Shown: one piece after another, positions 1 through 6,204 of the stretch
Layout: each line of letters opens with the position of its first letter
How positions within the stretch are numbered: the stretch's first letter is position 1
NCBI GenBank assembly: GCA_022571825.1
Contig: JACZXC010000036.1
Location: forward strand, 1-12,351
DNA length: 12,351 nt
Reading direction: 5' to 3'
Source: Myxococcales bacterium
GTDB taxonomy: Bacteria > Myxococcota_A > UBA9160 > SMWR01
Notes under the pieces: model-generated
Database searches by the model: none
Told to the model about the DNA's origin: nothing
Seen by the model: the letters and a program-made list of their open reading frames with translations, nothing else
Made by a program: the position numbers and the translations under genes

Positions 1-699
1 CGGGAAGGACGCTTCGCCCGGGCCGAGGAAGGCACGATCTTTCTGGATGAGGTCGGGGACACGAGCCCCAACCTGCAGGTCAAGCTGCTCCGGGTCCTGC
101 AAGATCGGACCTTCGAGCCGGTCGGATCATCGAAATCCATCACCGTCGACGTACGGGTGATCGCCGCCACCAACCAGAACCTGGAGGAAGCGATCCGGGA
201 ACGGCGCTTCCGAGAGGATCTGTACTTCCGTCTGAACGTGATTCCCATCGAGGTGCCGCCGCTGCGCGACCGGCAAGAGGACATTCCGCTCCTCGCACAC
301 CACTTCCTCGAGATCGCGAGTCGGGAAGGGGGCGAAAGGGTGAGCGGTATCTGCCCCGCGGCGATGGAACGGATGTGCGCCTATCGGTGGCCCGGCAACG
401 TACGCGAGCTCGAGAATCTGATGCTGCGCCTGACGGTCCTGGGCGAGGGTGAGATCGGAGAGAAGGATCTGCCGGCGGCCTTCCACCAGCCGTCACCGCC
501 AAGCGTGAGCCCGCCCCGGATTCCCCCCGCCGGCCTCAACTTCCGTGACGTCGTCGACGACTATGAAGCGGACCTGATCCTCCAGGCTCTGCAGCAGACC
601 CAGTGGAACAAGAATCGCGCCGCCCGGCTTCTGGGGCTCAACCGCACCACGCTGCTCGAGAAGATCAAGAAGAAGGGGCTGGACCCGCCCGACGCCTGA
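1..699 (+). CDS. Sigma-54-dependent transcriptional activator (NtrC/FleQ type), 5'-truncated
   Basis: This is the C-terminal 232 residues of a bacterial enhancer-binding protein, an AAA+ ATPase that remodels sigma-54 RNA polymerase; the start lies outside the window. Visible parts, in fragment numbering: Walker B region with TIFLDEVGD (12-20), an R-finger/sensor I stretch (IAATNQN, 54-60), FREDLYFRLN (70-79), LRDR (88-91), the sensor II motif WPGNVREL (130-137), a short proline-rich linker (about 162-176), and a Fis-type helix-turn-helix (about 201-227) with LGLNRTTLLEKIKKKG. The P-loop, the GAFTGA loop and any receiver, PAS or FleQ domain are upstream and cannot be judged. The RTTLxEK recognition helix is of a kind I recall from FleQ/FlrA-like flagellar activators, which would fit the FliA gene and sigma-54 promoter downstream. 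Family assignment is secure; a flagellar role is inference. Confidence 0.96.
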   Translation, partial: REGRFARAEEGTIFLDEVGDTSPNLQVKLLRVLQDRTFEPVGSSKSITVDVRVIAATNQNLEEAIRERRFREDLYFRLNVIPIEVPPLRDRQEDIPLLAHHFLEIASREGGERVSGICPAAMERMCAYRWPGNVRELENLMLRLTVLGEGEIGEKDLPAAFHQPSPPSVSPPRIPPAGLNFRDVVDDYEADLILQALQQTQWNKNRAARLLGLNRTTLLEKIKKKGLDPPDA

Positions 700-950
700 C
701 CGACGCCGGGCCCGGGCCGCTTGCGGCGACGCGGAGTGTCCACCGGCACCGCAGCGCGACTCCGATCGCCGCTTTTCGGCGCCGCCCAAAATCGCATCTT
801 TGACGGTTCTGCGCAGCGCCTGCACTTTCGCCGTCGATTCCCCGACGCTTTTCCTCCCCCGGATCGCGTCCGCCGCCGCGGTTGGCAGCCCAGGCTCGCA
901 AGATCCTTCACAACACCGATCCGCACCGGTGGCGCGAATCCTCTGAGTTT

Positions 951-967
951 TCGGCCACCTAGGCCGA
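951..967. promoter_or_regulatory. Dyad TCGGCC-N5-GGCCGA, candidate activator-binding site
   Basis: This is a perfect 6-bp inverted repeat with a 5-bp spacer. Its centre lies about 100 bp upstream of the start site predicted from the sigma-54 promoter at 1036-1051. Upstream activator sites for sigma-54 activators usually sit about 80-150 bp from the start, so position and symmetry fit. No binding motif for this particular activator is known to me, and GC-rich DNA yields short dyads by chance. Confidence 0.3.
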
Positions 968-975
968 GATACGCG

Positions 976-1009
976 ACCGGCAGGGGCCCCACTTCCGGTT
1001 CTTGCCGGT
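976..1009. promoter_or_regulatory. Inverted repeat ACCGGCA / TGCCGGT upstream of fliA promoter
   Basis: Seven-base arms at 976-982 and 1003-1009 are separated by 20 bp. A smaller dyad, CCGG-N6-CCGG, lies inside and overlaps the right arm. It ends 27 bp before the sigma-54 promoter match. It could be a second operator or a chance structure; only symmetry supports it. Confidence 0.22.
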
Positions 1010-1035
1010 GCTTTTCCTCCGGATCCGAGCCCAGT

Positions 1036-1051
1036 TGGCATGGCCCGTGCT
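1036..1051 (+). promoter_or_regulatory. Sigma-54 (-24/-12) promoter for the FliA-type sigma factor gene
   Basis: The sequence TGGCATGGCCCGTGCT matches the sigma-54 consensus TGGCACG-N4-TTGCW at all positions but two (T for C in the -24 half, G for T in the -12 half). The GG and GC doublets have exactly the required spacing. The predicted start is near 1062, giving a leader of about 72 nt before the ATG at 1134. The adjacent upstream gene encodes a sigma-54 activator, which strengthens the call. An imperfect inverted repeat (TTGGCATGG at 1035-1043, CCATGGCCAA at 1058-1067) overlaps the promoter. Confidence 0.6.
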
Positions 1052-1133
1052 TCCGTGCCATGGCCAAGGACCGCCAGACCCCCTGATCCCGGCGATGCAC
1101 CCGGTGACACACCGGACACAACGAGGAGAACCC

Positions 1134-1898
1134 ATGGAAACTCTGCTCCGCGAGGCCAAGGCCACTTCTGAGCAGATTCCCGCCCCGCTCAAGGAACAGA
1201 TCGTTCTTGAGCACACGCCTCTGATCCGGTACATCGTCAACCGCATCGCCGTGCGACTTCCCTCCCACATCGACCTGGATGACCTTCACAACACCGGCGT
1301 GATTGGTCTGATGGACGCGATCGAGAAGTACGACCCCGGAAAGAACTGCAAGTTCAAGACCTATGCCGAGTTCCGGATCAAGGGCGCGATCTTGGATCAG
1401 CTTCGCTCGCTGGACTGGGTTCCGCGCAGCGTGCGTCAGAAGAGCCGCCGCCTGGAGCGCGCCTTCGGAGAAGTCGAGCAGCGGCTGGGGCGCTCGGCCA
1501 GCGAGGACGAGGTGGCCGATTCCCTCGGTCTTCAGATCGAGAAGTTCCACGAGCTGATGAATCAGGTGCGCGGGATCTCACTGGTGAACCTCGAGGAGAT
1601 CCGCGGCGCGAACTCCGATGGCGACCGCACGGGAACGTTCGCCGACATCGTAGAGGACGTCCACTCCGAGAATCCGTTCGCGTCACTGAAGCTCTCGGAG
1701 ATGAAGCGGCTGATCGCGGCCACGATCGCGACGCTTCCCGAGAAGGAGCGCCTCGTAATTTCCCTCTACTACTACGAGGATCTCAACATGAAGGAGATCG
1801 GGGGGATCCTCGGCATCACGGAATCGCGCGTCTGTCAGATCCACACCAAGGCCGCGCTTCGACTCCGCGGGAAGCTCAAGGGACTTTTTGATCGCTAG
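1134..1898 (+). CDS. fliA: RNA polymerase sigma factor, sigma-28/FliA-WhiG family
   Basis: The product is a 254-residue group 3 sigma factor that directs RNA polymerase to a dedicated promoter class, classically late flagellar and chemotaxis genes. Region 2 (about 22-92) includes RLPSHIDLDDL, GVIGLMDAIEKYDP and the family signature FKTYAEFRIKGAILDQLRS. Region 3 (about 95-170) begins WVPRSVRQKSRRLE. Region 4 (about 195-248) holds LPEKERLVISLYYYEDL and the helix-turn-helix MKEIGGILGITESRVCQIH. Length is normal for FliA/SigD/WhiG. I chose the ATG at 1134 because AGGAG lies 5 nt upstream; an upstream in-frame start at 1002 would add 44 residues unlike the family and would begin upstream of the predicted promoter. 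The gene converges on the phosphatase gene with a 4-bp overlap. FliA is the best family match. No other flagellar gene is in view, so a non-flagellar regulon remains possible. Confidence 0.93.
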   Translation: METLLREAKATSEQIPAPLKEQIVLEHTPLIRYIVNRIAVRLPSHIDLDDLHNTGVIGLMDAIEKYDPGKNCKFKTYAEFRIKGAILDQLRSLDWVPRSVRQKSRRLERAFGEVEQRLGRSASEDEVADSLGLQIEKFHELMNQVRGISLVNLEEIRGANSDGDRTGTFADIVEDVHSENPFASLKLSEMKRLIAATIATLPEKERLVISLYYYEDLNMKEIGGILGITESRVCQIHTKAALRLRGKLKGLFDR

Positions 1899-2623
1899 CT
1901 CTCTTCGCTCCGAACGCACACGACCGTGATGTTGTCGTCACCTCCGCGGGAGTTCGCGAGGTCGACGAGATGGCCGCAGACGGCTTCCAGGTCCGAGGTA
2001 CTCCCGACTTCCTTGGCGATCTCCTCGTCGTGGACGTGGCCCGTCAATCCATCCGAGCACAGCACGAAAACGTCGCCTCGAGCCGGCGTCATCTCCACCA
2101 GGTCGGGCTCGACACTGCGACGCACACCGAGAGCTCGGGTGAGAACGTGACGATGGGGGTGCTCCAGGGCATCATCCGCATCGATCTCGTGGCGTCGCAT
2201 CAGTTCCGCCACCAGGGAATGATCGTCGGTCAACTGCCGGATCCGCCCGCCCCGGACGAGGTAGGCACGGCTATCGCCCACGTGCGCCAGGGCGATCCGT
2301 TGACCATCGGCCAACAGCGCGACCAGGGTCGTCCCCATGCCGGTCAGCTCCGACTTCTCCTGCGCCGTGGTGAAGATCGCGCGATTGGCCGCGGCCACGG
2401 CGATGCGAAGCCTCTCGGTCGGGGTCGCCGTCGCACTCTCCAGATCGCCCAGGGCTGCGACCGCGGAGTCGACCGCGAGGCGGCTGGCCACCTGCCCCGC
2501 GCTGTGACCCCCCATCCCATCAGCGACCAGGTACAGCCCCAGCTCCGAGACGATCGCGAAGCAGTCCTCGTTGGCCCTGCGACGCCGGCCCACATCGGTG
2601 CTCGCCGCCGATCGAAGGCGCAT
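1895..2623 (-). CDS. PP2C-family (Stp1/PrpC-like) Ser/Thr protein phosphatase
   Basis: This 242-residue cytoplasmic metal-dependent phosphatase would remove phosphate from Ser/Thr residues on proteins, usually opposing Hanks-type kinases. The PP2C motifs are in order: ANED (17-20), VADGMGGH (33-40), TGMGTT (94-99), HVGDSRAY (114-121), LTDDHS (131-136), LTRALG (161-166), CSDGLT (189-194) and GDDNIT (228-233). The metal-ligand aspartates (D20, D35, D191, D230) are present, so it should be active. There is no membrane segment or extra domain, and the length is typical of bacterial single-domain enzymes. The ATG at 2623 (minus strand) is preceded by GGAGG (2635-2639) with an 11-nt spacer. Its stop overlaps the stop of the sigma factor gene. 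No partner kinase is in the window; the gene is divergent from the response regulator, which may share its promoter region. Confidence 0.96.
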   Translation of the reverse strand: MRLRSAASTDVGRRRRANEDCFAIVSELGLYLVADGMGGHSAGQVASRLAVDSAVAALGDLESATATPTERLRIAVAAANRAIFTTAQEKSELTGMGTTLVALLADGQRIALAHVGDSRAYLVRGGRIRQLTDDHSLVAELMRRHEIDADDALEHPHRHVLTRALGVRRSVEPDLVEMTPARGDVFVLCSDGLTGHVHDEEIAKEVGSTSDLEAVCGHLVDLANSRGGDDNITVVCVRSEES

Positions 2624-2873
2624 CGAAGGGAATTCCTCCAGTGGCTACGGCCCCTTGGCGGCCGAGGAGCGGCCCTGGGACGGGGCCGGAGACTCCTCGA
2701 TCCGTCATCGGTGCGACTGGTGGTCGCCTTGACCATCGAAACTGGACGCCGAGCCCCGAAAAGCATTCAATCTCGCTGGATCTCGCGACGATACAACCTT
2801 CAAGGGCAACTCTCACAACCGCCATCGGCCTCGCTCGAGACGTCAACCCGGGCTATAGATCGGGAGAGGGAAC
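2624..2873. promoter_or_regulatory. Divergent promoter region between phosphatase and response regulator genes
   Basis: This 250-bp gap separates two divergent starts and must hold their promoters unless they lie farther off. Its middle (about 2761-2820) is less GC-rich than the surroundings. A TATAGA box at 2854-2859 resembles a -10 element for the response regulator, but no -35 is visible at the right distance and it would give a leader of only about 8 nt. Ribosome-binding sites are clear at both ends: GGAGG on the minus strand (2635-2639) and GGGAGAGGG on the plus strand (2862-2870). I cannot name a specific operator. Confidence 0.4.
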
Positions 2874-4241
2874 ATGACGAAGACCCTATTGTTGGCAGAT
2901 GACAGCGTCACCATCCAGAAGGTGGTGGGCATCAGCTTCGCCAGCGAGGACATCACGCTGATCACCGTCGACAACGGCGACGACGCGATTTCGGAGGCGC
3001 GGAAAGTCCGGCCGGATGCCATCCTCGCCGATGTCGTCATGCCGGGGAAAAACGGTTACGAGGTATGTGAGGCGATCAAGGCGGATCCCGATCTCCGTCA
3101 CATTCCCGTGCTGCTCCTGACGGGCACCTTCGAGGCCTACGATGAGGTACGCGCCCGGCAAGTGGGTGCCTGCGGCCATGTTTCCAAGCCCTTCGAGGCC
3201 CAGACCCTCGTGGAAAAGGTCAAGCAGCTCCTCAGTTCGGAGCCGGACGCCAGCGAAGCAGAGGACCCCGCGGGTGTCTCCTCGGGCGAGAGCACCGCCG
3301 ACGATCCGGCGAGCTTCGACTTCTTCGACGAAGAACTGGGCGACTCGACCACCCTCGAGTCGGGCGAGCAAACCCGGCTGATCGAGCCCGACAATCTGGG
3401 GACCGGAATCGACCCCCTCGCGCTAGACGACTCGGAGACGGCTGTCGTCACGTCGGCGGCTTCCGCGGCGCGGCCCGCGTCGATTCCCATGGCGGAGCGC
3501 ACGATTGCGATGATGCCGACCGACGCGGGTCTCACCCCCGAGGCAGAGCGCGAATCCGACGAGTTCGAATTTGAGCTGGAACCGGAAGCGTCGGGAATCG
3601 GGACGGCTGGAGGGGACTTCCTGGCGCCGGACCCCCCGCCCCCACCGGGCGCTCAGAAGGCTCCGGCCGCTCAGAGCGCTCCGGCGACTGGCACCGGGCC
3701 CACAGCGCCCGTGGGGCCACCTCCGGATTCGGGCCTGGATTTCGATTTCGAGTCGACGACTGCGGGCAACGACGACTGGAAGGGCCTTGGCTCGAGCAAC
3801 CTCGCGGAGGCCACGATTCTGGATCCGACCGGTGCATCGGGTTTCGATGTGTCCTCCTCGGACCTGGGCGACGCGTTCGCGCCGGCACCAAGCTCCGAAC
3901 CGCGCCCGGCCCCGGAACCGCCGCCCCCTGCCCCGGAACCGCCGCCCCCTGCCCCCCAGGTCGCGGCCGCACCGCCCCCGGTCTCGTCGGAGTCCGTCCC
4001 CCCGCCGGAGGCAGGCCCAGAGGCGACCGTTCTCGCGGAGATCGCTCCTCGACTCCGCCAGCAGCTTCACGACACACTCGAGAAAATCGCCTGGGAGTCC
4101 TTCAGCGACGTCACCGAGAAGATCGTCCGACAGGCCCTCGAGAAAGTGGAAGCCATCGCCTGGGAGGTCATTCCTCACCTCGCCGAGACCCTCGTGCGCG
4201 AAGAAATCCGCCGAATGAAGGGCGAGTCCGAAAAGCGCTGA
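2874..4241 (+). CDS. Response regulator: receiver, Pro/acidic linker, C-terminal helical repeat
   Basis: The protein has 455 residues. Residues 1-120 are a CheY-like receiver: acidic pair D9/D10, phospho-acceptor D53 (ILADVVMPG), T83 and K105 (VSKPF), so phosphorylation by a histidine kinase is likely. Residues about 121-390 form a disordered linker rich in Pro, Asp, Glu and Ala. It has recurring Phe-acidic patches (SFDFFDEELGD 147-157, DEFEFELEPE 229-238, LDFDFES 288-294) and a PEPPPPA repeat (about 346-361). The C-terminus (about 391-447) is helical, with two 23-residue units beginning LEKIAWE (402) and VEAIAWE (425); the second ends LAETLVREEIRRM. There is no DNA-binding or enzymatic output domain, so it probably acts through protein contacts. 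Start: ATG after GGGAGAGGG. It has its own promoter region; 80 bp separate it from nadC. No specific function can be assigned. Confidence 0.92.
   Translation: MTKTLLLADDSVTIQKVVGISFASEDITLITVDNGDDAISEARKVRPDAILADVVMPGKNGYEVCEAIKADPDLRHIPVLLLTGTFEAYDEVRARQVGACGHVSKPFEAQTLVEKVKQLLSSEPDASEAEDPAGVSSGESTADDPASFDFFDEELGDSTTLESGEQTRLIEPDNLGTGIDPLALDDSETAVVTSAASAARPASIPMAERTIAMMPTDAGLTPEAERESDEFEFELEPEASGIGTAGGDFLAPDPPPPPGAQKAPAAQSAPATGTGPTAPVGPPPDSGLDFDFESTTAGNDDWKGLGSSNLAEATILDPTGASGFDVSSSDLGDAFAPAPSSEPRPAPEPPPPAPEPPPPAPQVAAAPPPVSSESVPPPEAGPEATVLAEIAPRLRQQLHDTLEKIAWESFSDVTEKIVRQALEKVEAIAWEVIPHLAETLVREEIRRMKGESEKR
3909..3955 (+). repeat. 21-bp tandem repeat encoding PEPPPPA units in the linker
   Basis: Two perfect 21-bp copies (3909-3929 and 3930-3950) plus five bases of a third keep the reading frame and encode the repeated heptapeptide PEPPPPA. 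Exact DNA identity points to recent slippage duplication, so copy number may vary between strains. It lies within the disordered linker of the response regulator. Confidence 0.9.
4077..4214 (+). repeat. Duplicated 23-residue helical unit in response regulator C-terminus
   Basis: The stretches 4077-4145 and 4146-4214 encode adjacent units LEKIAWESFSDVTEKIVRQ... and VEAIAWEVIPHLAETLVRE.... They share the core E-x-I-A-W-E and a later E-x-x-V-R, with hydrophobic residues otherwise conserved in position. Identity is clear at protein level but weak at DNA level, so this is an old domain duplication rather than recent slippage. Both units look amphipathic and helical. Confidence 0.75.
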
Positions 4242-4269
4242 TCTCGGCGGTGCCCACAAGGCGCCTCGC

Positions 4270-4301
4270 GTGGGTTACCGTATGGGGCTCGCCTCACCCA
4301 C
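4270..4301 (+). other. Possible weak hairpin in the nadC leader
   Basis: GTGGGT (4270-4275) can pair with ACCCAC (4296-4301) across a 20-nt loop, just before the nadC ribosome-binding site (GAGGGAG, 4303-4309). There is no following T-run, so it is not an intrinsic terminator. A 6-bp stem is weak evidence for leader structure. No clear promoter for the operon was found in the 80-bp gap. Confidence 0.2.
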
Positions 4302-4321
4302 AGAGGGAGCGCGTACCACCG

Positions 4322-5206
4322 ATGAGTGCCCCCCCGGCTCTTCCGCCCCAGCACACCTGGCGGCCACTGCTGGAGCTTGCCTTGGCCGAGGATTTGGGTC
4401 CGGGTGATCTCACCACCCCTCTGGTGGTCGAAGCCGACCGGACCGGTCGCGCGGTGATCGAATCCCGCCAGAGCCTCGTGGTTTGCGGATTGGACATCGC
4501 CGCCGCGGTGTTCCACGCCATCGATCCGGATCTGGGTTTCGAAGCCCGCTCCCGGGATGGGGCGCGGGCCCGGGCCGGACAGCCCCTCGCGGTTGTGACC
4601 GGTCGGATGCGGGCCATTCTCGCGGGGGAACGAACCGCGTTGAACTTCCTCGCACGCCTGTGCGGGGTCTCCACCTGGACCCGCCGCTTCGTGGAATTGG
4701 TAGAAGGCACCGGAGCGCGCATCGTCGACACCCGGAAGACGCTTCCCGGCTGGCGCGCCCTGGACAAATACGCCACGGCGGTGGGCGGAGCCGTCAACCA
4801 TCGAACCGGGCTCTACGACGGAATTCTCCTGAAGGACACCCATATCGCCCTGGCCGGGGGCGTGGAGTTTGCGGTCAAGACCGCGCTTGCGACCGCCCCC
4901 CCCGGACTCCGCATTCAGGTGGAGGTGGAAACCGAAGATCAAGCCGTCGCCGCCGTGGAGGCCGGAGCGGACTTCCTGCTGCTCGACAATCGGGAGCCGG
5001 AGGAGCTGGGCCGCATCGCCCGCCGCGTGGCCGGACGGGCTCTGCTCGAGGCGAGCGGCGGCGTGGTGCTCGAAAACCTGCGAGCCGTCGCCGAGACCGG
5101 GGTTCAGCGGATTGCCGTCGGGGCTCTCACGCACTCGGCACCCGGGGCCGATGTCGCCCTCGAGATCTGGGGTGGGGAAGCCGCCCCGGGGGGTGCGGCC
5201 GCATGA
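4322..5206 (+). CDS. nadC: Nicotinate-nucleotide diphosphorylase (quinolinate phosphoribosyltransferase)
   Basis: This cytoplasmic enzyme converts quinolinate and PRPP to nicotinate mononucleotide, CO2 and pyrophosphate, the entry step from quinolinate into NAD synthesis. At 294 residues it is of normal length. The N-terminal domain begins with EDLGPGDLTT (23-32). The barrel domain carries AGERTALNFL (101-110), DTRKTLPGWR (136-145), NHRTGLYDG (159-167), LKDTH (170-174), QVEVET (199-204), LLLDN (219-223) and EASGGV (243-248), covering the expected Arg, His and Lys substrate-binding residues and the acidic pair. Small departures are TLPG, where TTPG is common, and KDTH, where KDNH or KENH is common. 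I chose the ATG at 4322, 12 nt after GAGGGAG; an earlier in-frame start at 4250 adds 24 residues unlike the family. The stop overlaps the birA start by 4 bp (ATGA). It is the first gene of a long apparent operon. Confidence 0.96.
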   Translation: MSAPPALPPQHTWRPLLELALAEDLGPGDLTTPLVVEADRTGRAVIESRQSLVVCGLDIAAAVFHAIDPDLGFEARSRDGARARAGQPLAVVTGRMRAILAGERTALNFLARLCGVSTWTRRFVELVEGTGARIVDTRKTLPGWRALDKYATAVGGAVNHRTGLYDGILLKDTHIALAGGVEFAVKTALATAPPGLRIQVEVETEDQAVAAVEAGADFLLLDNREPEELGRIARRVAGRALLEASGGVVLENLRAVAETGVQRIAVGALTHSAPGADVALEIWGGEAAPGGAAA

Positions 5207-6204
5207 CAGCAGGGCCGGCGCGCGTACTCGAAGCCCTGCGCGGTGCCGGTGGCCAGAGTTGCTCCGGCGAGTCGCTCTCGAGAGGACGCGGTGTCAGCCG
5301 CGCGCAGATCTGGAAAGACGTCGAGGTACTGCGGGCGCGCGGCTACCGGATCCAAGCTTCCCCTGGCGGGGGCTACCGCCTCGACGGCACGCCGGATCGC
5401 CTCTACGCCGAGGAGATCCAAGCGGGTCTCGCCACCCGCTGGCTCGGCCGTGAGATCCATTTCTTCGAGTCGACGGATTCGACCAATCGCGTGGCCCTCG
5501 AGCTGGCCCGGAACGGAGCTCCTCACGGCACCACGGTCGTGGCCGAGAGCCAGACGGCCGGCCGCGGCCGCCTGGGCCGAAGCTTCTTCTCACCGCCCCA
5601 TCAAAACCTGTACACCTCCATCGTGTTGCGTCCGGACGTGGCGACGACCGAGGTGTCCACCTGGGTTCTCGCCGCTGCGGTGTCGGTGGCCGATGCCGTT
5701 GCCGAGACGGTCGGCGACTCGCCGGCGGTCGAAATCAAATGGCCCAACGACGTGTTGTTGGGGGGCCTCAAGACCTCGGGCATCCTGATGGAGCTGGGGG
5801 CCGAGGCCACCCGGGTCTCCCACCTCGTCCTCGGAATCGGGGTGAATCTAAACACGCGCCGCGGGGAGTTCCCGCCCGAGTTTCGGGCCACCGCCACCAG
5901 TGTAGCCTCCCATATCGGCCGACCCGTGGATCGGGTGGCGTTTGCCCGGCGGCTATACCGATGCCTCGAGCAGACCCTCGATGCCTTCACGGCGGGCGGA
6001 TTCGACGCGGTCCGGCCTCGCTTCGAAGCCCGCTTCCGCATGCGGGGTCGCAGAATTCGTGTGATCGAGGGGCCGGGCTCTTCGGGGTTCGCCGGTGTCG
6101 CCCTCGGAATCGACGCCCAGGGCGCGTTGCGAGTACGGCGGGACGACGGCGAAGAGGTGCACGTGATCGCCGGCGACGTCACCCTGGCGAAGGAGAGCCC
6201 TTGA
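5203..6204 (+). CDS. birA: Bifunctional biotin-protein ligase / biotin operon repressor BirA
   Basis: The enzyme activates biotin to biotinyl-AMP and attaches it to the biotin carrier protein of acetyl-CoA carboxylase and related enzymes. The 333 residues comprise an N-terminal winged helix (about 5-62; VSRAQIWKDVEVLRARGY, then GGGYRL), a catalytic domain and a C-terminal SH3-like domain (about 283-330). Catalytic landmarks are ESTDSTN (89-95), QTAGRGRLGR (117-126), KWPNDV (179-184), GGLKTSGIL (187-195) and GIGVNLN (211-217). The wing domain suggests it could also repress biotin genes, as in E. coli, but no bio gene or operator is present here. The ATG at 5203 overlaps the nadC stop (ATGA), which implies translational coupling; the open frame upstream lies in nadC and reads as Arg-rich shadow. 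Proximity to coaX is a pairing I recall from many bacteria. Confidence 0.96.
   Translation: MTAGPARVLEALRGAGGQSCSGESLSRGRGVSRAQIWKDVEVLRARGYRIQASPGGGYRLDGTPDRLYAEEIQAGLATRWLGREIHFFESTDSTNRVALELARNGAPHGTTVVAESQTAGRGRLGRSFFSPPHQNLYTSIVLRPDVATTEVSTWVLAAAVSVADAVAETVGDSPAVEIKWPNDVLLGGLKTSGILMELGAEATRVSHLVLGIGVNLNTRRGEFPPEFRATATSVASHIGRPVDRVAFARRLYRCLEQTLDAFTAGGFDAVRPRFEARFRMRGRRIRVIEGPGSSGFAGVALGIDAQGALRVRRDDGEEVHVIAGDVTLAKESP
6191..6195 (+). promoter_or_regulatory. Shine-Dalgarno AGGAG that favours a TTG start for coaX
   Basis: AGGAG lies 5 nt before TTG at 6201 but 11 nt before the alternative GTG at 6207, so spacing favours TTG. The TTG also gives a TTGA overlap with the birA stop, like the ATGA between nadC and birA. 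The GTG would give the more classical N-terminus MLLVIDIGNTN. The choice changes only two residues. Confidence 0.55.

Larger units (their letters stand above)
700..1133 (+). other. 434-bp non-coding region upstream of the sigma factor gene
   Basis: I see no convincing gene here. Reading frames crossing it on both strands give Arg/Pro/Gly-rich, low-complexity translations typical of non-coding GC-rich DNA. It holds dyad symmetries at 951-967 and 976-1009, a -24/-12 sigma-54 promoter match at 1036-1051, and a Shine-Dalgarno sequence (AGGAG, 1124-1128). No stem followed by a T-run is visible after the activator stop at 699, so a terminator cannot be supported. A small hairpin with loop TTTT (about 768-779) has no U-tract. 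The first 230 bp hold nothing I can name. Confidence 0.6.

Noticed and set aside
768..779. Hairpin with TTTT loop as terminator of the activator gene
   Set aside because: The T-run is in the loop rather than after the stem, so it does not have the form of an intrinsic terminator.
1002..1133. N-terminal extension of FliA starting at 1002
   Set aside because: The residues do not resemble any sigma factor N-terminus, the frame would start upstream of the predicted transcription start, and AGGAG marks the ATG at 1134.
561..1550. Long minus-strand open frame (329 codons) across the intergenic gap and fliA
   Set aside because: It overlaps the clearly coding fliA and the end of the activator in antisense, has no recognisable motif, and its composition is that expected of the complement of GC-rich coding DNA.
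2854..2859. TATAGA box as a standard -10 promoter element
   Set aside because: No -35 hexamer lies 16-18 bp upstream and the implied leader of about 8 nt is too short to include the ribosome-binding site; noted only under the intergenic region.
1970..2902. Plus-strand open frame (310 codons) opposite the PP2C gene
   Set aside because: The minus-strand PP2C product has every family motif in order; this frame is its shadow and also runs through the intergenic region.
4483..5202. Upstream extension of the birA frame (240 codons)
   Set aside because: It lies within nadC in another frame and reads as Arg/Gly-rich sequence; BirA begins naturally at the ATG at 5203 that overlaps the nadC stop.
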